This document shows, in pieces, positions 15,837-25,000 of a stretch of 49,020 nucleotides of DNA. The translations under genes and the position numbers were made by a program. The stretch spans positions 1 to 49,020 of the forward strand of contig CAMIVY010000025.1 in assembly GCA_946402275.1 (NCBI GenBank). Direction: 5' to 3'. This DNA is from an uncultured Prevotella sp. Lineage in GTDB: Bacteria; Bacteroidota; Bacteroidia; Bacteroidales; Bacteroidaceae. Below the pieces are notes generated by a model. It did no database searches and was not told where the DNA came from. It worked only from the letters and a program-made list of their open reading frames with translations. Every line of letters starts with the position of its first letter. Position 1 is the first letter of the stretch.

Positions 15837-16775
15837 ATGAAGAAGATTCTTTTTTCAGTAGTATGCCTCATGATGGTTGGCATGCAGAGTGTTAAAGCGC
15901 AAGTGGCTATTGCAGCCTTACATCACAACAATGCTGTGACAATCTATGCTGCAGCCCAGATACAAGAAGCCATAGATGCTGCAGAACCTGGCGATACACT
16001 CTATCTCAGCGAGGGTATATTTGGTGGATTTACAGTGGCTAAGCCTATTGCTGTTATTGGTGCAGGACAGACAACTCAGATTTCTTCAGACGTCACAATA
16101 GGTAATAATGGAACTACTCTAGAAACAGGTTTCTTGTTAAGTGGCGTAAATCTATTACAAGATTTAAATTTTAAATACACAATAGATGGCGCAAGGATTA
16201 TGCAGTGTATGGTTGATGGTAATTGTGACTTTTCTAGTAGTTATAGTACAGATAACTTTTCTAATATAGAAATATTGATGTCGTATATAAAGGGATATTT
16301 AGATTTATCCTCAAAGATACAAGGTATCACGATTGTAGGTTCAAAGATTGGACAAGTGCGTAATGGTACGGCAGGAGAAGGCGGATCTACATTCCTAAAT
16401 TGTAGTATTGGACAAACATATAATAGTGGTGGTAGTGCAAATAACAACAATTATGTTAATTGTGTTGTAGGTACTATTTATACGGGAGTTCTTTCTAATT
16501 GTTTATACAGCGTCTATTATAGTGGTTATGGAGCTGTAATACATGAATGTTATCAGGATGATTTCACGATGCCTGATAATCTGGATAGTCCTTATACAGA
16601 TGAAGAATTGAGGACGAAAGGCTATCTCGGTACTGATAATACTGTAGTCGGTATAACAGGCGGTCAAGCCCCCTTCTCATTAGTAATGCCTGTTGTCCAG
16701 GTTACTGAGCATAGTTTGGAAGTTAATCAGGCAGAGAGGAAATTAAGAGTATCGTTGAAACTGGGCAATAAGTAA
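15837..16775 (+). CDS. Secreted parallel beta-helix-like protein, function unknown
   Basis: 312 residues from the ATG at 15837 (an ATG two codons upstream is possible). Signal peptide MKKILFSVVCLMMVGMQSVK, then AQ. The segment IQEAIDAAEPGDTLYLSEGI followed by GGFTVAKPIAVIGAG is the standard opening of right-handed beta-helix proteins (pectin-lyase-like fold), and the remainder has short repeating N-rich turns. No catalytic residues could be assigned. There is no C-terminal sorting-like tail. The middle part (16080-16600) is clearly richer in A and T than its neighbours. It lies 4 nt upstream of the next gene and shares its promoter. Confidence 0.75.
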   Translation: MKKILFSVVCLMMVGMQSVKAQVAIAALHHNNAVTIYAAAQIQEAIDAAEPGDTLYLSEGIFGGFTVAKPIAVIGAGQTTQISSDVTIGNNGTTLETGFLLSGVNLLQDLNFKYTIDGARIMQCMVDGNCDFSSSYSTDNFSNIEILMSYIKGYLDLSSKIQGITIVGSKIGQVRNGTAGEGGSTFLNCSIGQTYNSGGSANNNNYVNCVVGTIYTGVLSNCLYSVYYSGYGAVIHECYQDDFTMPDNLDSPYTDEELRTKGYLGTDNTVVGITGGQAPFSLVMPVVQVTEHSLEVNQAERKLRVSLKLGNK

Positions 16776-16779
16776 GACA

Positions 16780-18918
16780 ATGAGAAAGCAATTATATCTT
16801 CTATATTTATTGCTGTTGTCAGTGCAACTGGCTATTGCTCAGACGGCTCGCTATGAATATTGGCTGGATAATGACTACGACACACGAGTCACTTCAACCA
16901 ATGTTTATGAAGACGTCACGCTTGATGTAGATGTTAGCAGCAAGAAGCCAGGTCTGCATTACTTCAGCTTTCGTGCCCAGAGTACTAATGGACAATGGGG
17001 CGGAATGTCACGCTATTATTTCTTTATTCGTGAGTCAGCGGACGACGATGCTTCGAGTATGACAAGATACGAATACTGGTTAGACAAAGACTATGAGCAT
17101 CGTACTGTTGTAAATGGTGAGGCATCTAAAATTCCATTGGCTTTGGATATCAGTAGCCTCAAGCCGGGACTTCACTATTTAACTTTTCGCGCCCAAGGAA
17201 AATCAGGACAGTGGGGTGGATTGTCACGCTTCTATTTCTTTATTCGTGAGTCAGCAGACGATGGTGTCTATATGACAAAATACGAATACTGGCTAGACAA
17301 AGACTATGAACATCGTACTATTGTAAATGGTGAAGCATCTGAAATTCCATTGACTTTGGATATCAGCAGTCTCAAGCCTGGCCTTCACTATTTCACTTTT
17401 CGGGCCCAGGGAAAATCCGGGCAATGGGGTGGATTGTCGCGCTACTATTTCTTTATTCGTGAGTCAGCGTACGATGGTACATCATATATGGCAAAATACG
17501 AATACTGGCTAGACAAAGACTATGAGCATCGTACTGTTGTGAATGGTGAGGCATCTGAAATACCACTGACTTTGGATCTCAGTAGCCTCAAGCCAGGTCT
17601 TCATTACTTTAACATTCGCGCTCAAGGTAGAACAGGTCAATGGGGTGCATTATCTCGTTATCTGGTGTATTTGTCTGAGGCTATGTCAAACGTGAATCTT
17701 TCCTCTGTTGAGTATATGATAGATAATGATTCAACAAATGTGCAGAGTCAGCCAGTCAATGGTAATACGATAGTCATTTCGGCAGACATCAGTCGTTTGA
17801 GCGAAGGAACACATACTATCAATATCGAGGGAATCACTAACAACTTTACTCGTTGCTTACTAGGAAATTATGAATTTGTTTACGATGATATTCCACAACC
17901 AGAGGCAGTCTTCGAAAACGGTGTGTTAACCATAGGTGGAAACACTACGATGACGGAAGCTGTGGAGTATGTTGGTGGACAGAGTGTTGTAGCGGAGAGA
18001 GTTGCTGCTGTTGTATGGAATAGTAGTGCAGAGTTGACTAATAGCGACCTGCAAGGCATTACGAACCCCAACCTGCTGGTATATGTCAACGACGCTTCGC
18101 TGGCACCTTCGAACGTGCAGAACGTAGTCATCAATGGTTTGGCTAGGGAGATTGTGCTGACGGATGCTCAGGATGGCAATAACGACTGGTATGCACCACA
18201 GGCCTTCGTGGCTGAGCGTATCAGCTATACTCGCAACTTTGCACAATCGACGACAAAGGGTACGAGTAGAGGATGGGAGTCGATAGCATTACCATTCGAT
18301 GTGCAGACCATTCAGCATGAGTCGAAGGGCGTGATAGCTCCGTTCTACAATCAGGCAAGCAACAAGCATTTCTGGCTGCGCCGACTGACAGAAAACGGTC
18401 TGCAGGCTGCTACGGGCATCGAGGCTAACACGCCTTACGTCATCAGCATGCCTAACTCGGAGGAATATACGGATGAATTCAATCTGGCAGGACTCATCAC
18501 CTTCAGTTCACAGAACGCGCAAGTGCCTGCAACGGTGACGAACACGCTGGCACTGGCGGACTCGAGCATTGTGATGGTTCCAGCCATGCAACGCAAAGAG
18601 CGCTCGTCGGCAGTATGGGCACTGAACGTGGGCGAGGTACGCGGCCAGTATTTCGAGGGAAGTGTGTTTGAGCGTGACTATCGTACAGTCCGTCCGTTCG
18701 AGGCTTATACCGTTCACCGCCTGGAGAACAGCCAGCCTGCTCCTCGCTATATCCCCATCCAGGAGATTGGTGGAACGACGGGAATTGACGCTTCGTTAGT
18801 GAATAGGGAAGAAGTGAACAATGAAGAGTGGTACGACCTGGAGGGCAGGAAGCTGCAAGGACAGCCCAAGCAGAAGGGTGTATATATCTCCAAAGGAAAG
18901 AAAGTGGTTGTAAAATGA
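16780..18918 (+). CDS. Secreted EYWL-repeat protein with shared C-terminal module
   Basis: 712 residues. Signal peptide MRKQLYLLYLLLLSVQLAIA, then Q. Residues about 25-305 are four tandem 71-72-residue repeats, each beginning YEYWLDxDY and ending GQWGGLSRYYFFIRES. A link region (305-370) is followed by a module of about 290 residues (GGNTTMTEAVEYV onward) that also forms the C-terminus of the 1640-residue protein at 22016. The last 28 residues (EWYDLEGRKLQGQPKQKG, then a Lys-rich end) resemble the C-terminal signals used by Bacteroidetes for surface secretion. The role is probably at the cell surface; binding partner unknown. A degenerate heptamer stretch encodes the linker near 18797-18832. 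Confidence 0.8.
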   Translation: MRKQLYLLYLLLLSVQLAIAQTARYEYWLDNDYDTRVTSTNVYEDVTLDVDVSSKKPGLHYFSFRAQSTNGQWGGMSRYYFFIRESADDDASSMTRYEYWLDKDYEHRTVVNGEASKIPLALDISSLKPGLHYLTFRAQGKSGQWGGLSRFYFFIRESADDGVYMTKYEYWLDKDYEHRTIVNGEASEIPLTLDISSLKPGLHYFTFRAQGKSGQWGGLSRYYFFIRESAYDGTSYMAKYEYWLDKDYEHRTVVNGEASEIPLTLDLSSLKPGLHYFNIRAQGRTGQWGALSRYLVYLSEAMSNVNLSSVEYMIDNDSTNVQSQPVNGNTIVISADISRLSEGTHTINIEGITNNFTRCLLGNYEFVYDDIPQPEAVFENGVLTIGGNTTMTEAVEYVGGQSVVAERVAAVVWNSSAELTNSDLQGITNPNLLVYVNDASLAPSNVQNVVINGLAREIVLTDAQDGNNDWYAPQAFVAERISYTRNFAQSTTKGTSRGWESIALPFDVQTIQHESKGVIAPFYNQASNKHFWLRRLTENGLQAATGIEANTPYVISMPNSEEYTDEFNLAGLITFSSQNAQVPATVTNTLALADSSIVMVPAMQRKERSSAVWALNVGEVRGQYFEGSVFERDYRTVRPFEAYTVHRLENSQPAPRYIPIQEIGGTTGIDASLVNREEVNNEEWYDLEGRKLQGQPKQKGVYISKGKKVVVK
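16852..17700 (+). repeat. Four tandem 213-216-bp coding repeats
   Basis: Units start at 16852, 17068, 17281 and 17497 (steps 216, 213 and 216). Units 2-4 are close to identical at DNA level, for example GACTATGAGCATCGTACTGT recurs with one or two changes, while unit 1 has diverged. The repeat number could vary between strains. Confidence 0.85.
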
Positions 18919-18969
18919 AGTGAGAATATACAAACAATGGATGGATAGATAGATTTTTTATGTAAATTC

Positions 18970-19000
18970 TTGGTCGTTTTATCTTTTTTAACTATCTTTG
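18970..19000 (+). promoter_or_regulatory. Promoter (TTGG - 19 nt - TATCTTTG) of the eight-gene envelope operon
   Basis: TTGG at 18970-18973 and TATCTTTG at 18993-19000 are followed by CCCCC and a start codon at 19036, a 30-nt leader. From here the genes run to the terminator at 32761-32795 with no other convincing promoter. Confidence 0.8.
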
Positions 19001-19035
19001 CCCCCAAATATGTGTAAGCAAATAACTATCATGAT

Positions 19036-20580
19036 ATGAAAAAACTGTTTCTACTGAGTGTTGTAAGCCTGATGGCGATGTGCATATATGCACAGAACAT
19101 CAAAGTGATGAAGTTCGAAAGGTTGGAGAAAGATATGACTGCCAACACGCACGGAACTCAAAAACTGGACCAGAACGGTGAGAAGGCTGCCCTGATCAAA
19201 ATCCAGGCTCCTGAGCGCGGATTTACCTTCGACGGCGGCTCACTGGGTATTGTGGCAAGTGAGGAACATGACGGTGAAATCTGGCTTTATGTGCCTCGCC
19301 GTGCCAAGAAGCTGACCATTCAGCACAAAGACTACGGTGTGTTGCGTGAATATTATTATCCCATAACAGTAGAGGGTGCACGAACCTACGAGATGTATCT
19401 GGACATCGGTATAGGTCGTTATGTTACCATCACCTCGCAGATGGCCAACTCGACTATCTATATTGACGGTGAGCCTGTGGGACAGTCGCCCGTCAATCAC
19501 AAATACCTGAACTATGGACGCCATACGGTACGTGCCCTGAAAGACCGTTTTGAGGGCGAGACCACCTTTATGATTACCACGGAGGATGCGGCAGGGCTTC
19601 GACTCATCAACGTGGAACAGCGTGACATGTCAGACCACTTCGGTGACGTGACGGTAAAGGTGGACAACAATGCTGAGATATGGTTTGAGGGCAAGAACGT
19701 GGGTAACGGCTCCTGGCAGACCCAGTTGCGCGAGGGCTCTTATGTTGTAGAGACACGCAAAGCCGACTGTGACCCTCAGAAGACCTCATTTACGGTGGTG
19801 GCAAAGAAGCAGAACAACGTACAGGCCGCACAGCCTACACCCCATACGGGTCGTCTGAGCCTTTACACCCGTCCGCGTAATGCCATTGCCACATATAACG
19901 GTGACAATGCCATTGACTTGACGGAGGCACAGACACTTCCTGTGGGAACCTATCAGATAAACTTGGCGCGTAAGGGCTATGTCAGCAAGAGTGGATTGGA
20001 ATATACCGTGCGCCATAACGAGACAACACGCGACACCATCACTATGGAGAAGGTGCGTTATATCAAGCCTCAGTCGTTCTACTTCGGTGCAGGATATACC
20101 ATCTCCTCACTGGGTGGCATCACTGCATTGGCAGGTTTGACCTATCGCAGTTTTGACCTACAGGCCTCCTATACGTTTGGCTTGCAGAAGTCTGAGGAAG
20201 TGCCCTGGTATTCTACCGATGGTACTGATACCTATTTGAGTTCCATTACCTACAAGCGTTCGAAACTGGCCTTTAAACTGGGCTATCAGGTTGAACTGAC
20301 AGAGCGACTGGGCATCACCCCACAGGTTGGTTATGAGATGGAGCGACTCTCCGGAACGGTGGCTCAGGGTACGAACAACTATGGCGACGGTGCCATAGCC
20401 AACTGCCTGTCGTTAGGTGCCAAGCTGTTGTGGGCACCTATCGAGCGCGTCTATATCTTTGCCAATCCGGCTTACTCCATTGCCGTGAACAAGGACGATA
20501 ACTTCAAGCGCATTGCAGACAATAGCGACATCTCGGCTGGTGGCTTCATGGTAACCCTGGGTGCCATCTTCAATTTCTAA
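19036..20580 (+). CDS. PEGA-domain protein with C-terminal outer-membrane barrel
   Basis: 514 residues. Signal peptide MKKLFLLSVVSLMAMCIYAQ. Three PEGA-like beta segments: about 131-176 (STIYIDGEPVGQSPVNHKYL), 203-246 (AEIWFEGKNVGNGSWQTQLR) and 272-320 (ATYNGDNAIDLTEAQTLPVG). From about 346 the sequence is alternating amphipathic (QSFYFGAGYTISSLGGITAL onward) and ends in Phe (GAIFNF), the hallmark of an outer-membrane beta barrel of 8-10 strands. PEGA domains are periplasmic or surface binding modules. It is the first gene of the operon and probably anchors the system in the outer membrane. Confidence 0.82.
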   Translation: MKKLFLLSVVSLMAMCIYAQNIKVMKFERLEKDMTANTHGTQKLDQNGEKAALIKIQAPERGFTFDGGSLGIVASEEHDGEIWLYVPRRAKKLTIQHKDYGVLREYYYPITVEGARTYEMYLDIGIGRYVTITSQMANSTIYIDGEPVGQSPVNHKYLNYGRHTVRALKDRFEGETTFMITTEDAAGLRLINVEQRDMSDHFGDVTVKVDNNAEIWFEGKNVGNGSWQTQLREGSYVVETRKADCDPQKTSFTVVAKKQNNVQAAQPTPHTGRLSLYTRPRNAIATYNGDNAIDLTEAQTLPVGTYQINLARKGYVSKSGLEYTVRHNETTRDTITMEKVRYIKPQSFYFGAGYTISSLGGITALAGLTYRSFDLQASYTFGLQKSEEVPWYSTDGTDTYLSSITYKRSKLAFKLGYQVELTERLGITPQVGYEMERLSGTVAQGTNNYGDGAIANCLSLGAKLLWAPIERVYIFANPAYSIAVNKDDNFKRIADNSDISAGGFMVTLGAIFNF

Positions 20581-20613
20581 CCATTACCTTATTAATATTA
20601 AAGAAACAACGAT

Positions 20614-21984
20614 ATGAAGACAAGAAATATCATAGCCATACTGGCTGCATTACCCATCGTGGCTGGGTTTACAGGTTGTAAGTCGGACGAAGAACTGACA
20701 GCCAAGCCCGCCAAGGAAGTGTTGGTGGTTGAAGAGGGCCGTAGCGTTGAGCTCCGTTCGGGCGATGAGCAGAAGAACGTGACGGTGACTGCTAACTGTA
20801 GCTGGCAGATGAGTGTGATTAAGGACCTGAACAACCCATGGACATCGCTGACCGTACAGCCACAACGTGGAACGGGCAATGGAACACTGGTTATCCTGTC
20901 AGACCAGAATACGTCGATTTTCGACCGTCTGGATACCATTCTGCTGGTCTCTGACGGAGGCCTGCGCCAGAAGATAGCCCTTCGCCAGAAGAGTGGAGAC
21001 CCCACTATCAATATCTCGCAGAAGACGATGTCGTTCAGAGCAAAACCCACGGAGGCCAGCCTGCTGTCTATCAACAGTAATGCTGGGTGGACTATCCAGA
21101 CACCTGCTGGCATCAACTGGCTGCATATCGATAAGACATCGGGTGCTACGGGTGCTACGGTGTTGAACATTTCTTGTGACCCTGTGATGTCGGATGCGCC
21201 TCGTGGCACTTCGTTCACTGTGCTTTATGGTACAAGCAGTGCGGAAGTGCAGGTAGTTCAGGAGGGAATGAACAGTGACGATATCTATATGTATGTTCCT
21301 CAGGATCAGACTAGTTTCAACGCAGAGGGCGGTGAACAGATGATTCGTGTGGAGAGCAATGCGGAGTGGAATGCCTATATCCCTTCATCGGTATCTTGGT
21401 TGCACTTGGAGAGTTATGACAATCCTGATGAGCCAGACCATCACCATTATAACGGCTACGTTTCTACAGGTGCAGGAAATGGCGAGGTGCGCATTTACTG
21501 CGAGCCGAACTACAGTACACAGGCCCGTCTGACTGCTGTAGTATTCATCAGTGGCACAAGAAATCCCAAGCAGTGCATCGTATTGGTGGAACAGAATGGT
21601 GTAGGTTCTCCTGTGGCTCAGACTACCGTGAGCGACTTGACCTCGATGTATGTGGGCAACACTGAAGCAGAGTTCCGCTACAGCTTCGTTTCCGACGAGG
21701 AGGTGATAGACTATGGACTGGTATATAGCCGCACCAACAGTATGCCGACTCGTCAGGACGAGGTGGTTACCGTAGGACGTGGTGGTACTACCCGAAACGT
21801 ACTGGCAACATTGCAAGGCCTGGAGCCCAACACCACCTATTATGTTCGCGCATACGTGCTGAGCAGAACGGGACAGGACAACTTCATCTATAGTCCTAAC
21901 GTGGTGACTATCCGAACTTCATCGTCAACGACAGAGCCTGGCGAGAGTGACAACCCCGATCCACGTCTGGCTCCGAGAAAATAA
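20614..21984 (+). CDS. Lipoprotein with three BACON domains and a fibronectin-like domain
   Basis: 456 residues. Lipoprotein signal with lipobox GFTGC (Cys22), followed by KSDEE. Three BACON-type segments: about 35-125 (ANCSWQMSVIKDLNNPWTSL), 130-215 (SNAGWTIQTPAGINWLHIDK) and 222-325 (SNAEWNAYIPSSVSWLHLES). Each has the conserved W...WL pattern. Residues about 335-440 look like a fibronectin type III-like domain (LQGLEPNTTYYVRAYV). BACON domains in Bacteroidetes surface lipoproteins are thought to bind carbohydrate or glycoprotein. Second gene of the operon, 33 nt after the first. Confidence 0.85.
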   Translation: MKTRNIIAILAALPIVAGFTGCKSDEELTAKPAKEVLVVEEGRSVELRSGDEQKNVTVTANCSWQMSVIKDLNNPWTSLTVQPQRGTGNGTLVILSDQNTSIFDRLDTILLVSDGGLRQKIALRQKSGDPTINISQKTMSFRAKPTEASLLSINSNAGWTIQTPAGINWLHIDKTSGATGATVLNISCDPVMSDAPRGTSFTVLYGTSSAEVQVVQEGMNSDDIYMYVPQDQTSFNAEGGEQMIRVESNAEWNAYIPSSVSWLHLESYDNPDEPDHHHYNGYVSTGAGNGEVRIYCEPNYSTQARLTAVVFISGTRNPKQCIVLVEQNGVGSPVAQTTVSDLTSMYVGNTEAEFRYSFVSDEEVIDYGLVYSRTNSMPTRQDEVVTVGRGGTTRNVLATLQGLEPNTTYYVRAYVLSRTGQDNFIYSPNVVTIRTSSSTTEPGESDNPDPRLAPRK

Positions 21985-22015
21985 CTAAGAATAAGGACCC
22001 TTTAATTAAAATATT

Positions 22016-25000
22016 ATGAAAAAGAGTCTATTAATCATATTATGTACCCTGATGTCCCTGATGTCGTGGGCACAGAACAGGGCAGACGGTACGGCAGAAC
22101 CGTATGCTGTGTTGAAGGGCGATACATTGCTGACCTTCTATTATGATGACCAGAAGGCAACGCGGAATGGCATGGACATTGGACCGTTTAGTTCTGCAAC
22201 GGCTCGTGGTTGGCATTCGGCGCGAGAGACGATTACGTCAGTAGTGTTTGATGATTCGTTTGCCAATTATGATGCCCTGACCAGTATGAATATGTGGTTC
22301 TATAACCTCACTCACCTTACATCTGTAACAGGTATCAGCAACTTGAACACAGCCAACGTAACGTCGTTTCGTAGTACATTCAGTGGTTGTTCGTCGCTGA
22401 CAAGTCTCGACCTGAGCAGTCTTAACACATCGAAAGTCATGGAGATGAACTTCATGTTTGAAGGCTGTTCTTCGTTAACCGACCTTAAGGTAGGCTTCTC
22501 TACGGAGAGCGTGACCACTATGGCCAATATGTTCTTGGGATGTTCCTCGCTAACCACGCTCGATCTGAGTACGTTCAATACGAGCAGTGTGAAAAGCAGC
22601 ATGGATTATATGTTCTCGTCGTGCTCGGCACTGACCACCATCTATGTTTCCGACTTATGGACTACTACGAATGTCACTACTGGCAACGAGATGTTCAATG
22701 CCTGTCAAAACCTAGTAGGCGGTCAAGGCACTTCTTTCAGTGCCAGCCATCGTGGCTTGGACTACGCCCACATTGACGGAGGCGAGAACAATCCTGGCTA
22801 TTTCACGGATAAGAATGCGGCAGGTACCTTTGATATTAGGGTATCTGTATATGGAAATGGTGAGGTAAGCGTGGGTAATTTGCCTGATGTTATTGTTGAC
22901 GGCAAGTCAGCAGTGGCAAGTGTTGACGCAGGAGGTTCACTGGAGATGTTCTTCTTCCCATTGGATGGTTACCAGATTGGTTCCGTTGTGCTCGACAATA
23001 ACGATGTGACTGCTTTTGTGATGCCTGCTACGGAATACTCTGCTGCATCGTATATCCTGAACGATATCAATGCTTCCCATGATATAACGGTGACCTTCAC
23101 GGCGAAGGAAGGTAGTGGTGTTGTTGCTCCTGAGTTCCGTTTCGAGGGTGATAACCTCACCATGAGTACGACAACGCAGAATGCCAGCATATTCTATAAG
23201 ATGGCAGAATTGGCCTCTATGGATGAAGCTTATGTTGACAGTGTGAAGAACAGTCTGGTGGTTACTGCCGATGCTATTCATTCAACGTATTACGAGCAAC
23301 CCTTCGAGTTGAAGAAGAATGCTGTGGTGAAGGCTATTGCCGTGATGGACGGTCCAAGCGGTATGGTGGTATCTGACACCACCACGATGGTCTATGACTA
23401 CGAGGCATGGCTGAATCTGAAGGCTGCTGTGAAAAGTGGTGTTGACCTCTATGACCGAGCCAAGGGCAATCCCAATGTGGATGCGCAGCTGTTGGAGGAT
23501 TTGCAGTGGGCCCTGAACGAGGGTGACATGATTTACAACCAGCGTGCCCAAATGGACAGTTTCGAGGCTACTCACTTCACGAAACGCATCAATGAACTTT
23601 GTGCCCAGATTGAGGCACAGATGGCTGCAGAGGATGAACCTTACGCTGTGTTGAGCGATAACAACACCAAGTTGACGTTCTACTATGATAAACAGAAGGC
23701 ATCTCGAGGTGGAATGAGTGTTGGGCCGTTTGGCAATGATAAGGTATCAGATTGGTACTCTTCTGCTCGCAATACCATTACAAGTGTTGTATTCGATGAC
23801 TCATTTGCTAATTGTACATCGTTGACCTCTACTGCTTACTGGTTTGAAGCTTTGAGAAACCTGACAACGATTACGGGAATTGGTAATCTGAAGACAGATA
23901 ATGTTACAGATATGAGCAATATGTTCTTGTTCTGTGAAAGTTTGACTTCTCTTGATGTAGCTGGATTCAAAACATCGAACGTCGTGAATATGGAGAATAT
24001 GTTTTATGGTTGTTCTTCACTCACCAGCTTGGATGTTAGTAATTTCAATACGTCGAATGTGACGAACATGGATATGATGTTCCAAATGTGTAGTGGGTTG
24101 ACCAGCTTGGATGTTAGTAATTTCAATACATCAAGTGTTACTCGTATGCTTCAGATGTTCTGCCAGTGTTCTAGCCTGACAAAGCTAACTTTGGGCAACT
24201 TCAATACTGATAAGGTAACTGTAATGTCTGGATTGTTGAATGGATGTTCATCGTTGACAGAAATAGACCTTAGCAGTTTGAATACGTCATCTGTAGAGAG
24301 CTTATTCCTCATGTTCGATGGTTGTACATCGCTGAAAACTCTAGATTTGAGTAATTTCAATACTGCTCGTGTAACGAATATGGTTCAGATGTTCCGCAAC
24401 TGTACCGACTTAACTACGATTTATGTTGGTAGTGGCTGGACAACATCAGAAGTTACAAACAGTGATGGAATGTTCACAAACTGTATGAGCCTAGTTGGTG
24501 GTGCAGGTACTGTCTATGACGCAAATCACTTTGACCATACCTATGCCCATATTGATGGTGGCGAGAACAATCCTGGTTATTTCACAGATATTGATGCACC
24601 AATAAGTGTCGTGGCTCCTGAGTTCCGTTTCGAGGGTGATAACCTCACCATGAGTACGACAACGCAGAATGCCAGCATATTCTATAAGATGGCAGAATTG
24701 GCCTCTATGGATGAAGCTTATGTTGACAGTGTGAAGAACAGTCTGGTGGTTACTGCCGATGCTATTCATTCAACGTATTACGAGCAACCCTTCGAGTTGA
24801 AGAAGAATGCTGTGGTGAAGGCTATTGCCGTGATGGACGGTCCAAGCGGTATGGTGGTATCTGACACCACCACGATGGTCTATGACTACGAGGCATGGCT
24901 GAATCTGAAGGCTGCTGTGAAAAGTGGTGTTGACCTCTATGACCGAGCCAAGGGCAATCCCAATGTGGATGCGCAGCTGTTGGAGGATTTGCAGTGGGCC

